Positions 13,351 through 22,810 of a DNA stretch of 64,000 nucleotides are shown one piece after another. Below the pieces are notes generated by a model. It saw nothing but the letters and a program-made list of their open reading frames with translations, was not told the DNA's origin and did no database searches. Position numbers and translations under genes: made by a program. The stretch covers positions 6,611,237 to 6,675,236 of the forward strand of contig OY744609.1 of the NCBI GenBank assembly GCA_963556255.1, written 5' to 3'. The stretch's first letter is position 1. Every line of letters begins with the position of its first letter. This DNA comes from Allolobophora icterica. Its lineage: Eukaryota > Annelida > Clitellata > Crassiclitellata > Lumbricidae.

Positions 13351-16300
13351 GTAAGCAATCTGAAATCTGAATTTTAATATGAGAACTAAAATTTAATGAC
13401 TTAAGCGACTGAGCAGAACGGGTAGATACAGGAACGGAATTCCAAAAGTTAGGTTGAGCAAGCTTCTAGCTTTTATTATAATGCGACAACTTGTAACTTG
13501 GAACATATTAACATAACTTCTTGAACGAGTTATGTTTATTTCTCATTAGTTTTTTGATGATTTTATTTATCTTCTCATTTATGTATCAATATTTATGATT
13601 TTAGAACGTCCTCACCGCCACAGTCGACCTCGAAGATATACGGGCGTATCGTAACAACTTCCGCAGTCGCTGTGTCATGGTGAATTATAAATACAGGAGC
13701 TATATAAAGTTGCTATCAAACTGATTTAATTGCTGTTTTGATTGATTTTGAATGGACTGATTGATTGGCTGATTGATCATGCAGGTCATCATTTGACTGC
13801 ATACAATACAGTCAAATGGCATAAAGGCTAGAGAGATATAATAATAATAATAATAATCATTAGTAAGGTAATTGTAACCAGCACCTGGCTATGACAGTCC
13901 AATGTTTCAATGTGGTGGCATTCTGTGGTACTTTTTCTGCATTGGAACCAATATGAGCAAAACTTCTAGATTGAATTAATTATAATTATTATATTCTTTA
14001 TTATTTCAAACCGACAGACGCAGTAAGATTACATTGAAACATGAAAGTACAATCAATATCTTAATTAAACACATGGTTTGGCAGCCATGCAAGGCGCCGC
14101 CCTAGAGGGGGGTTACGGGAGTCGATCCGCGTACCTTATGCTCTCCTGGGCATGAGTGTTACCACTACTCTATCCCCCCTCCCAGTAGCCCCATACATGC
14201 GGGCAACAACCAGAAGGCCTCTGGTGGTCGAGCGGATATTGGAATGACCATGAAGTGAAGATACCAAGGTACAGAAGGTCTTGAGGTGTGAAGGAACTAC
14301 CCCGACCGAACAGTTGTGCAAAAGAGTTAAAATTTTGAACCGGATGCGCTGGGGCACAACAGGCACCCAATGGAGAGTGTCCCAAATGAAGGTAGATATT
14401 CAGGCAATCCTTGGGAGTCCACCAATAAGCCGGGCAGCAGTGTTAAGCAATGACTGAACCTTGGAAAGGTTTAGTGAAGACAGACCAGCATAGATAGAGT
14501 TGCCAAAGTCAACATTACAATGCTACTAGATAGATATGATTGTTAATGTCAGAAGTGAGGAATGAATTTCATAATTTCTTAGAAAACTCGTTGACCTCTT
14601 TTCGTACATTAAGAGTTTTCTGTTCGTCTATTTAAGGCTGCAGCATCTACAAGTTTTCCGCGAGTGGCAGTCGACTTTGCGCTCTCGTCGAGCGATCCGT
14701 TTATCAGCACCTCTGAACCGTTTGAATGGAAGTATCACACTGCTGAAGAAGAAATCAGGCATTGATTTATCAGTTTTCATTATTTTATGAATTTATTTAA
14801 TTACCAGTTACTTATTTCTTGGTTTATTTCTTTGTTCACGACAGTTGTGTTAGAAAAGTCTGGCAGTCAGTGTACTCAAGATTCGGGAACATCTGGTACA
14901 TGAACGACATTATTCAGAGTGTAATTATATTTGTAATTTGTAACTTCTATTGCGCCGGTGTCTAATGCACAAGGAATCGGCCGATGACACACCAAAACCA
15001 AGCCATAATCAGACCGTAAGATAGATTGTACAATGTAATTACAGAGTATAATAATATTGTAATTGCTAATTTATATCACGCCTCGTCAAGAAAACTCGTC
15101 AGAGGTCCTCCAGATATGTTAGACTGAAATTGAACAAATTGGTCTTCAACCGCTTGCAAACTAGAGACAGAAATTAGAAGATGCTCATGGCACATAATGC
15201 AAGGAAGGTCTATAGTGCCAGTATCTAATGCCCATGGCATTTATAGTGCCAGTGTCTAATGCCAATGGCATCTATTGTGCCGGTGTCTAATGCCCATGGC
15301 ATTTATAGTGCCAGTGTCTAATGCCCATGGCATCTATAGTGCCAGTGTCTAATGCCCATGGCATCTATAGTGCCAGTGTCTAATGTCCATGGCATTTATA
15401 GTGCCAGTGTTTAATGCCCATGGCATCTATAGTGCCAGTGTCTAATGTCCATGGCATTTATAGTGCCAATGTCTAATGCCCATGGCATCTATAGTGCCAG
15501 TGTCCAATGCCCATGGCATCAACATGCAGTATAAATCCATATTTAATGCAAGTGTGTTTCTCTATTTAGCCTGGGACCGGCTTGCTGGATGTGGGATTAC
15601 GTTCGTCGAAGCGGGCAGGGCGGATATTTCCTCCCGCTTAGCGGAGGAATCGATAGTTCCAGCTCAGCTTGTATCGTGGCGTCCATGTGTCACTTGGTCT
15701 GCGAGGCAGCCAGGGAGGGAGGTAAGTGGTAAAGAGTCGAAGAATAAGAAAGGAGTGAGGGGTTGAATGCAGGGGCGTCTATCCCCCCTAAGTCATTGGA
15801 GCAACGTCCTTTTCCCGCTCTTCTTCCCCCTCCCCGTTCCTTCCCCCCTAAAATGGTGGCACACACACTGACAGATCTTCCCCCCTATTTCTTGGATGGA
15901 GCATTTGCTCCAAGGTTTCTGTGGTGTAGATGCCCCTGGTTGAATGGATGGATAGGTGGATTGATGGATGAATCGACAGAGTTCTGATCTGACAGTGTTA
16001 AGCTATGCTGAAATTTTAGCTGCTGTGGCAGGAACTGTTACTGTAATGTTTTAATATGTCAGAATTGTCATCGGTCAATAAATGTTGAGGTCGATGACGC
16101 AGTGGTAGGTTGCGAAATCCCTTTAACCTCAGCGCTTGGTGTTTGAATTGATGGCGTTGAGCAATTGTGAGTGAAGGACTTGGACTTGAGCATCCTACTC
16201 GGTAACCATCTCAGAGGAGGATACTCGAACTCATGATCTGCATTTTATACCATTTTATTTTGTATTTGTATTGCACAAAACAAGTATTACAGTTACAGTT

Positions 16301-16428
16301 ATGTATCAGCAGGTACTGTGCAACAGGAGCCAAGAAAAGCTAATAGCGGCACTAACCTTGGCATTTCTTTCTTGATTATTACTCAGTACATGTGTTTCTT
16401 ACTTAATTAATAATTAAACGATAGTAAC

Positions 16429-16469
<41 letters not shown>

Positions 16470-19400
16470 GGCAAATAATTATTTGTAGATGCCCAGGTCT
16501 TACGAGATGTGCGCCAGGTGGTCGGAGATGCTAACTACATCCCGAACGATCCAAAAGATCTCTGTAACAAGATCTTTACCACCTGTTATATGGGTTCGGC
16601 CAACAGCTCTCAGGACACCTACAATCGGGCTAAGGACTTTGCAGCACAGATTGGCAGGTGAGAAACGATCATTTTAGCAAAGGCAGTTTTGTTTAGAAGA
16701 ATATATGCTGTTAGTTCATACCTATAGATATTACCATATGTTTGTATTTAAGTATGTACCTGGCTTTTCCTAAAATATGCCTTCAAGAACCTGACAAGGG
16801 TGCTAACACTTGACCGATGGGCTGCATTGGTTTCCCAGTCAATGTTAGTACACTCTGTTTCGTAAAGTCATAACACGGCATTCTAACATTCTAAAAGATG
16901 GTCTTAAGATGGTTTTAAAATGTTTCTTGAACTGTCTGTGACGAAATATTTTGTAGGTTAATATAGTAGACTGTATAATAAGTTAGACTTTGAAAACTGT
17001 TTTCAATGTTGCATCATTTTTCCTAGTTTTTTTCACTGCACTGTTTGCATTCTTGTTGTGAAGTGTAGCCATTTGTCTCGCGCAAATAAATAGTACTTAC
17101 TCGCTGAGTTGATGCTTCTAAACAAAACTGCATTGAAAAATCCCATTCAGGATAGATTGACGTGGCCTCTCAGATGGGAAGGGGCCTTTGCTGTACATAG
17201 TAGAATCCCAAGGTGACTGGTCTTCACATTCAAGCATGAAATTGTTAATTTAATTAATGATGGTAGATTAATTGTTAAGTAAGTAAGTAAGTAAGTATGG
17301 ACTTTAATGCTCCGCCTGCAAACGCACTGCGGCTAACAAACGGGTTATACAAGTGCAAGAAACAAAACAAAACCAGAAAATTAAAATAAACTAAATTAAA
17401 TTAAATTAAATCTACCAATGTCTGTTGACTGACTGGATAAATTTCTCACTGACTGACTAATTGACTGACTATTGACTGACACACTGCTTTATTTACTTGT
17501 TGATTTACTGACTGACCGACTTGATTGATTGATCAGTTGATTGACACATTGATTGCAGCTACCATCTGACACTGGACATTGAGCCAGCTGTTGCTGCCGT
17601 CCTCTGCATTTTTACGACAGTATTTGGCTTAGTTCCAAAGTTCAAAGTTCACGGAGGAAGCGCCCGAGAGAACCTGGCCTTACAGAATCTACAGGTGGGC
17701 ACCGGATGTATTTTGATTTTGTTCATTTCGTGTTTAAGATCATAAATTATTTTCAAGATAAATCAGAAAATGTTTGCACTATCTCAAATTGCATCTCTTT
17801 GGAGCTGTCATACAGTGTTGAACTCTGGCAGCCGCAATACTTAAAATCAGTTCCCCAGACTTATCGTTATTCAATGAGGTCATCTGATTAACTTTGTCTG
17901 GTCATACCTAAATCAAGAACCGTTCTTGATGAACAAGCTTTTTTGGTTGCTGGACCTAGCTTTAGGAACTCTCTTCCTGTGTCTGTGCACTCTGCTCAGT
18001 CGCTTGTGTCATTTCGTTCTCAATTTAAAACTTTCCTCTTTCAAATTGCATATCCACCGTAGGCTGCCTCTCTGTCATACGGACTGATCTTCTGGATGTT
18101 GACCTAATTAAGGTTGGATTTGATGTTAATATGGTGAAATTTCCTAACTATTCAAAGGAGCCGTTTCCTATGATTGTATAAAGATGATGATTTTGTTGAT
18201 ACAGGCTCGCCTGCGGATGGTGTTGGCCTACCTGTTTGCACAGCTGACTCTGTGGGCTAGAGGGCGCTCTGGTGGCCTCCTGGTTGTCGGTTCAGCAAAC
18301 GTTGATGAAAGGCAGGACTTAATTAATGAAACATTTAATTTAGAGATGATTATTATCAGCCGTGGTTGAACCATACGTGAAGGGTGATTGCTTTGATTGG
18401 TATAACAATAGTCACTGTGGGTGTCGATGGTGCCCTGGGAATGCAGTTTTGTATTGTATTGTATTGTATTGTATAAGTCTGTTCTGGACTTCAGATCTCA
18501 ATGATAAAATCGTCCTTTCCAGGACTTGTTTCCTCCGTAGGGGGTTCCGTTTCATCTTGGACTTCCTTCATGGCTTTTGACCTGACCCACCCTGGAATTT
18601 GGCTTGCACAATGATTTTGATTAATATCTACTATCGTCTGATGCCTTGAAAATGTGGCATTAAGTCGGGAGCACCACTGATGAGTTTTATCTTTAAGTGA
18701 TGCTTTATAAATGTCAGATTACTAATATTGCAATTACTTACTTACCGCGGTACTTAACTGACAAGGTGAGGGCTTGGACCAATTGGCCACTGTGTCCCAA
18801 AATCGCTTTGATTTTACCACCTGTAAGTAAATTCATAATTCAGGCAGCCTGCCAGTGGAACGCTGTCTTTCCTCCTTTCGTTCCACTTTTACTACCATCC
18901 ATCTATGGTCCATCGATGTGATTTTATCTTGGTTTTGGTGTGCCATCGGTTGATGCCTTGTGCATTAGACACCGGCACAATAGAAGTTACTAATTACAAT
19001 GACAGCATCATTTTGTGGTGATTGATAAAAGATGTGAAATTGATTGCAATGCAGTCTGCGAGGGTATTTTACGAAGTACGACTGTTCGAGCGCCGACGTC
19101 AACCCCATCGGAGGAATCAGTAAGACGGATCTTCGAGGTTTCATCCTCTATTGTGCCGAACGCTTCGGCTGGACAGCCTTAAACAGGTCATTGTGGTTAT
19201 GTTGATTTCTCTTTGAAAAACTATAGCTGTCCATTGCATTGAGGGTAGGTGTTCCCTCCTGACTGGTTTAGACTTACTTCTGACTGGTTCAGACTTATTT
19301 CTGACTGGTTCAGACTTATTCCTGACTGGTTCACACTTACTCCTGACTGGTTCAGACTTACTCCTGACTGGTTCAGACTTACTCCTGGTTCAGACTTACT

Positions 19401-22400
19401 CCTGACTGGTTCAGACTTATTCCTGACTTATTCCTGGTTGGTTCAGACTTACTCCTGACTGGTTCAGACTTACTCCTGACTGGTTCAGACTTGCTCCTGA
19501 CTGGTTCAGAATTACTCCTGACTGGTTCAGACTTACTCCTGACTGGTTCAGACTTACTCCTGACTGGTTCAGACTTACTCCTGACTGGTTCAGACTTACT
19601 CCTGACTGGTTCAGACTTAATCCTTAACCATTCAGACTTACTCCATACATTGGCAGGGAGCATGAACTCCCAACTGGTTAGGACTTAATCCAAACAAAGA
19701 TCCAGTTGTCCATTGTTTGTTAATAATTAATTGGCCGTGTTAGCTACATTGCTCAGAGCAGTGCTACTCAAACCATGGTCCGGTACCGGTCTGGGAGTGA
19801 TCGGTCAGCAGTCCACGAGTGATTTGTTATTGGACCACGGAATAATAACCAGAATCACAATTTTTGTAGTAGGTCTGCTCAAGCAAAATTGTAAATTGTA
19901 TATACAGTATATGATGTAAAACATAAAAAATGAAAACAGGATAAACGGTGTTCATAAACAAACAGTTTTAAACATGCAACAATACCAAAAGTTTTAATGA
20001 ACAGATGTGAAGGACGTTGCCCTATCAATTTGTCGAAAGTTAGCAGTGTCGAAGCCATACGGTCACTGTAGAAAAACATTACGTTTACATGATTTTTCTA
20101 TTCTTGAGCGGAATAAACATCTTTTGTATCTTTCTCTTCTCCAGCATCTATTCAGCGCCTCCAACGGCTGAACTGGAACCTCTTGATGATGGACAGATTG
20201 CTCAGTTGGATGAGGTGAGACTTGCATACGAAGACGGCATCCATTTATCCGTTTTATTTGTAATTGACGGAACAACGAACTGGAGAGTAAATTCCAAAGC
20301 TTGGCACTCAGGGCCGGCTTTAGGTGTAGGCAGAGCAGGCAGGTGCCTGGAGCGCCACAACTGGGCGTGCCATTTTTACAAAAATTCTGTTTTGTGTTTT
20401 TAAGTTTTCAATCATGTTTTAAATTATTCTAGAAAATTTTGTACAAAGCATGGAGATACGCAGGTGCCATGCTGTCGCACTTCAACTTGAACCCATCGTA
20501 CCTTCTCGTGTGTTGGACCGGCCTTTGACACTGTGCTGCATACAATTTCAACTGTCTCAGCTGTCTTAAAACGCAATCGTACCGTGAAATTGTAATTGTA
20601 ATTTGGCATTTATAAAGCACCACTTCAAGAAAAACCCGAACCAGTGAAATCTTTGTAGAATAATACAGACTTCAGGCTCTTGTGAAACTTTGGAAGAGAC
20701 TAACTGAGGAGCTCGAGCCGCAGCTCTCAAGAAAGGCGATTCCAGCTGGTAGGCCAATATAGGCAAAGCAATGAAAGCATCTGTTTAGATCTGTAAAATA
20801 GGGCACCCGACAAAATCACCCGAGACAAACTTAATTAAATTAATATTTTAGATAGGTTGTTCGGGTTTTGGGGGCTATTTTGAAGTGGGCGAGATGGCCT
20901 TGGTGGAATTGGTCGTGGCTATTTTGTCAGGTTGCCATAAGATAGTCATGGGTACACAGCATAGATCCATGTGGTACGATGTGTTTTCCAGGTGGATATG
21001 GGCATGACGTATGATGAGCTTTCCCTCTATGGTCGCCTACGGAACCAGCAACGCTGTGGACCGTACAGCATGTTCACAAAACTCGTTTCCATCTGGAAAG
21101 ACAAGCTTACTCCTGCTGAGGTAAAGTGGTCTTACCATTAATTTATTTGACCAGTTCAAATGGTTTTCATGCTCCATAATGACCCATTATTATTATTATT
21201 AGTAGTAGTAGTAGTAGTAATAGTATTGTTAGTATTATTTTTTTATTATTTATTATTGTTATTATTTTTATTTATTAGTATTATACAAATTTGCATTATT
21301 ATTTATTAATATGTAGTTTTAAGTGCTACTATCAAAAGATCAAGTATCAATCAATGGTGTTATCAAAATTCTGTCGTATGATCATGTATGCACTTCTGAA
21401 ATTTGAAAGGAGGGCAATATCAATACAGTTGTATTGTATCTTATGATGAAATGCGATATATCGAGTCTCCTGTGTATAAATTCATTTTTTTTCCTGGGGT
21501 TGTGTAATCATTTCCCTATGCTTTTCGTTGAGGTGGCGGACAAGGTGAAGCATTTCTTCCGTCACTACTCGATCAACCGTCACAAAATGACCATCCTGAC
21601 CCCATCCTACCATGCGGAGACCTACAGTCCGGACGACAACCGGTATGACCATCGCCAGTTCCTCTACAACGCCCTCTGGCCATGGCAGTTCCGCTTCATC
21701 GATCAACAGGTGTGTGTTCGCTGATGCGTATCATTTGTATCACGTCTTAGAAAGGTAGGTAGCTTCTGTTTAGTAATGCCTTATAGCGAAAATGATTAAT
21801 GTCACCCGCCTCCTTTATCCACGCTTCGGACTGGCACTGCCTGAAACAGCAGCGGTTGAGATTCTTAGGGAGGTAACTTAAAAGGCGTTACATAAATGAT
21901 CAAGTAATTTATATAGCGCCATTGGAGGTTCCTAAAGAGCAGTGTGTAATTGACTCGATACATAGTAGTTATGCAGTTTCTGTTGAACAGCGCTGTGTCA
22001 TAACAAAGATGATTGCTGTCACCATCCTCCTTTCTTCAGGCTTTGGACTGGCTCCGTGCGAAAGGGGCAACTGTGGAGTTCATACATACTACACATACAG
22101 CAATCATGAATTTCGCTTATAAGTAGCACTTTAGAAGTCCAGAACTTACAGTTACGATAACTCAGGACGCGAGGAACCACAACCTTTGGGTTACACAGAC
22201 TGAGCACACTTTGGAATAGACCATCAAGCTTCATGTAATTGTAATTGAACTTGTCTATTCAGAGGCACTCTCGACCCAAGTCAGGTTGGCAATCACACGC
22301 CGGAACGCAAATGTATACATATGGTTTGAAGAAGGCAGAGTGATCTTTTTGGTAGATCAATGTGCCTTTAAAACACAACAGGATTATAACAGATTAACCT

Positions 22401-22810
22401 TGTTAACATTATAACTTTGTAAAGCGGTTCTCGTCCTGTGTGGCATTTTTCAGGTCAAGATGCTCGGAGACAGAGCAAAGAAATCAGATGCCGCAACAGA
22501 GCAGATGAAGGGCAGTCGACAGGATCAATCCAGACATGGAGCAAGTGGATCATCGGGTCAGCAGCCACAGTGCAAGGACGCTGGTTCCGTGATGGGATCC
22601 AAGGGCCAGTCGATGGGAGTCCAAGTCAAAATGGATATCTTGGAGGTTGACGAAGATGAAAAACTTCGACTTCCTGTTTGTTGGGAGTCGAAGGTTTCTG
22701 CCGAGCTGCTCAAAAGGGAAGACGAAATAGATGGAGAAGTGGCAGCGAATTGGGGCTTTGCAAATGGTCTTGCATCGGGTGGTAAATCAGAACTTATGTG
22801 TTGTGGCTAG
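6453..22810 (+). CDS. NADSYN1: Glutamine-dependent NAD(+) synthetase, 19 exons
   Basis: This cytosolic enzyme makes NAD+ from nicotinic acid adenine dinucleotide, ATP and glutamine, the last step of de novo and Preiss-Handler synthesis. Coding exons: 6453-6537, 6905-6965, 7549-7665, 8655-8708, 9344-9485, 10131-10219, 10811-10928, 12409-12540, 13605-13679, 14637-14758, 15570-15721, 16489-16657, 17559-17694, 18205-18311, 19055-19186, 20145-20214, 20992-21120, 21533-21709, 22454-22810. They join in frame to about 807 aa without a stop. The N-terminal CN-hydrolase (glutaminase) domain shows E45 (GPELEI), K114 (IRPKM) and C175 (GSEVCEELW), the same positions as in the human enzyme. The C-terminal synthetase domain has the pyrophosphatase P-loop [10 protein letters not shown], then [13 protein letters not shown] and [13 protein letters not shown]. 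The start codon matches the conserved MGRKV. Introns after exons 10 and 14 begin with GC. The last exon adds roughly 100 polar residues beyond the vertebrate C-terminus. Exons were assigned by eye. Confidence 0.97.
7110..7470. repeat. TG/TCTG low-complexity tract in NADSYN1 intron 2
   Basis: Irregular runs of TGTGTGTCTGTATCTGTGT fill the intron between exons 2 and 3. The overlapping open frames on both strands result from the period-4 and period-2 composition and are not genes. Confidence 0.85.
7851..8090 (+). mobile_element. tRNA-derived SINE, family B (hairpin tail), copy 1
   Basis: The head carries an A-box (TGGCTCAGTGGTTAG) and a B-box (GGTTCGAATCCC). The body is followed by a tail whose GCGCCTCTGAGTAG and CTTCGAGAGGCGC arms can pair as a stem-loop, then CTATAGAAATATCCGGAATAA and an A-rich run. 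A second full copy at 60851-61086 differs at only about seven of roughly 235 positions, so both are young. It lies in NADSYN1 intron 3. Confidence 0.88.
8155..8640. repeat. Degenerate CATTTG/TGATGA repeats in NADSYN1 intron 3
   Basis: Loose repeats of TTCATTTGGTA occur at about 8155-8235 and 8535-8630, separated by ATGATGATTA-rich sequence. No coding content is seen. Confidence 0.6.
9060..9300 (+). repeat. Degenerate ~40-50-bp tandem repeat rich in GATCATTCTTTGATCAT
   Basis: Four to five diverged units of the form AGGATCCTTCTTTGATCAT, AAGAGAATAT, CATCTACA run through the end of the intron before exon 5. Each unit includes GATC palindromes. The array stops about 40 bases before the exon. Confidence 0.6.
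9551..9831 (-). mobile_element. tRNA-derived SINE, family A, copy 2
   Basis: It is colinear with the copy at 505-795. Both share AGAAGAAGAGCAGTCCCTT at one end and a minus-strand tRNA-like head ending near 9831 (CAGTGTAATGGTTACC, then GGTTCAAATCCC). It inserted in the intron after NADSYN1 exon 5. Confidence 0.75.
10510..10680 (-). mobile_element. SINE-like fragment, family C
   Basis: The minus strand shows GGGACACAGTGGTTAGAGTG and GGGTTCGAGATCC, an A/B-box pair. The body sequence GAGCAATTGTGAGTGAAG recurs at about 16160-16245 and a tail piece (TTAAGTGCTACTATC) recurs near 21318. It lies in the intron before NADSYN1 exon 7. Confidence 0.6.
10963..11370 (+). repeat. Perfect 68-bp tandem repeat, six copies
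   Basis: Six head-to-tail units of 68 bp start with ACGTTTATCTAGATGTTCAT and end with AATATTAATGATAA. By eye the copies are identical. The array begins 34 bp after the NADSYN1 exon 7 donor. Its open frames come from the repetition and are not genes. Confidence 0.97.
11745..11995. mobile_element. Probable MITE fragment with GAGGAGGCAA motifs
   Basis: AGAGGAGGCAA occurs near 11752, 11852 and 11939, with the inverted TTGCCTCCTCTT form at 11949-11965. Two TTTGATGACCTTTTTT repeats lie at 11779 and 11817. The end TAGCTACGCCTATG resembles transposon termini, but I could not define matching ends or a target duplication. Confidence 0.4.
12560..12800 (+). repeat. Degenerate ~20-bp tandem repeat
   Basis: About eleven diverged units of GGGGAAATCCATAAAAAATC begin almost directly after the NADSYN1 exon 8 donor (12541). 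Open frames through it are repeat-driven. Confidence 0.85.
13262..13350. repeat. (TTA)n microsatellite after a retroposon tail
   Basis: About 29 TTA units directly follow GGCGCTACATAAATCG (13241-13256), a decayed copy of the hairpin retroposon tail. This suggests that the microsatellite grew from the retroposon's 3' end. Confidence 0.85.
13985..14175 (-). mobile_element. SINE-like segment, family D
   Basis: On the minus strand a tRNA-like head (GATAGAGTAGTGGTAACACTC, then a B-box-like CGGATCGACTCCC) is followed by GGCGCCTTGCATGGCTGCC. The same order occurs at 40841-41190. It abuts the LINE relic that follows. Confidence 0.55.
14180..14520 (-). pseudogene. LINE reverse-transcriptase C-terminal relic
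   Basis: Minus-strand translation, with frame breaks, gives [40 protein letters not shown] and [10 protein letters not shown]. These match the conserved C-terminal region of CR1/L2-type LINE ORF2 proteins (DYCNSLLYGL, AARLV, LHWLPV..RI.FKIL). Stops and frameshifts show that it is dead. A plus-strand relative lies at 41345-41465. Confidence 0.75.
14759..14760 (+). other. NADSYN1: GC splice donor, NADSYN1 intron 10
   Basis: The conserved TAEEEIS segment ends at ATCAG, followed by GCATTG. The next exon at 15570 supplies the last base of the serine codon. No GT fits before the in-frame stop, so the intron starts with GC, and it is a weak match to the usual AG/GCAAGT donor. Confidence 0.75.
15208..15530 (+). 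repeat. ~31-bp minisatellite, about ten copies
   Basis: Units of TCTATAGTGCCAGTGTC followed by TAATGCCCATGGCA repeat with minor changes. The unit matches the internal sequence of an interspersed repeat (GCGCCGGTGTCTAATGCACA) seen intact at 14940-15000. The array ends about 40 bp before NADSYN1 exon 11. Confidence 0.92.
15770..15938. mobile_element. hAT-like MITE (169 bp) with perfect 8-bp duplication
   Basis: The ends are CAGGGGCGTCTA and, reverse-complemented, CAGGGGCATCTA. Both sides carry GTTGAATG (15762-15769 and 15939-15946). It inserted 48 bp after the NADSYN1 exon 11 donor. A second copy in the opposite orientation lies at about 36739-36912. The interior is C/T-rich with no coding potential. 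Confidence 0.88.
16085..16245 (-). mobile_element. SINE-like fragment, family C, second copy
   Basis: It shares GAGCAATTGTGAGTGAAGGACTTG and GGTAACCATCTCAGAGGAGG-type sequence with the copy at 10510-10680. A tRNA-like GACGCAGTGGTAGGTTGCG lies on the plus side. It is decayed, and its ends are unclear. Confidence 0.5.
16430..16470. repeat. (AAT)n microsatellite
   Basis: About 13 AAT units end 18 bp before NADSYN1 exon 12. Confidence 0.9.
17840..18060 (+). pseudogene. LINE ORF2 C-terminal relic
   Basis: Plus-strand translation reads [20 protein letters not shown], then [18 protein letters not shown]. This matches the typical terminal segment of CR1/L2-like LINE proteins (AF.VAGPR.WN.LP, S...F...LKT.LF). 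The frame is short and broken upstream. It lies in the intron between NADSYN1 exons 13 and 14. Confidence 0.7.
18312..18313 (+). other. NADSYN1: GC splice donor, NADSYN1 intron 14
   Basis: The conserved GSANVDE ends at GATGAAAG, followed by GCAGGA. Exon 15 supplies the T that completes the serine codon before [10 protein letters not shown]. No GT donor keeps the conserved SANVDES-LxGYxTKYDC junction. Confidence 0.8.
18925..19002 (-). repeat. Copy of the GTGTCTAATGCACAAGGCATC interspersed repeat
   Basis: On the minus strand it reads TAGTAACTTCTATTGTGCCGG, TGTCTAATGCACAAGGCATC, AACCGATGGCACACC. Near-identical copies lie at 51690-51770 (minus) and 14930-15010 (plus), with decayed ones at 2310, 12990 and 43225. 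It is probably the 3' part of a retroposon. Confidence 0.6.
19255..19630 (+). repeat. 21-bp tandem repeat, about 18 copies
   Basis: Units of TTCAGACTTACTCCTGACTGG fill the intron after NADSYN1 exon 15. The period is a multiple of three, so several frames stay open in both directions. The resulting heptapeptide repeats are not taken as protein. Confidence 0.95.
21785..22065 (-). repeat. Two copies of the GGAGGGCGACGCTAATCATC repeat
   Basis: At about 21789-21850 and 22003-22065 the minus strand reads like the roughly 75-bp unit that fills the ABCG introns (GCCAGTCCAAAGCCTG, AAAGGAGGAGGGCGAC, ATCATCTTTGTTATGACACA). These are the only clear copies in the NADSYN1 gene, and both lie in its last intron. 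Confidence 0.6.

Noticed and set aside
19755..19845. Possible hAT end (CAGTGCTACTCAAACC, GGTCCGG)
   Set aside because: It resembles hAT termini, but no matching opposite end or duplication was found.
20290..20360. Possible transposon end (CAGGGCCGGCTTTAGG)
   Set aside because: Only one side is recognisable, so it was not called as an element.
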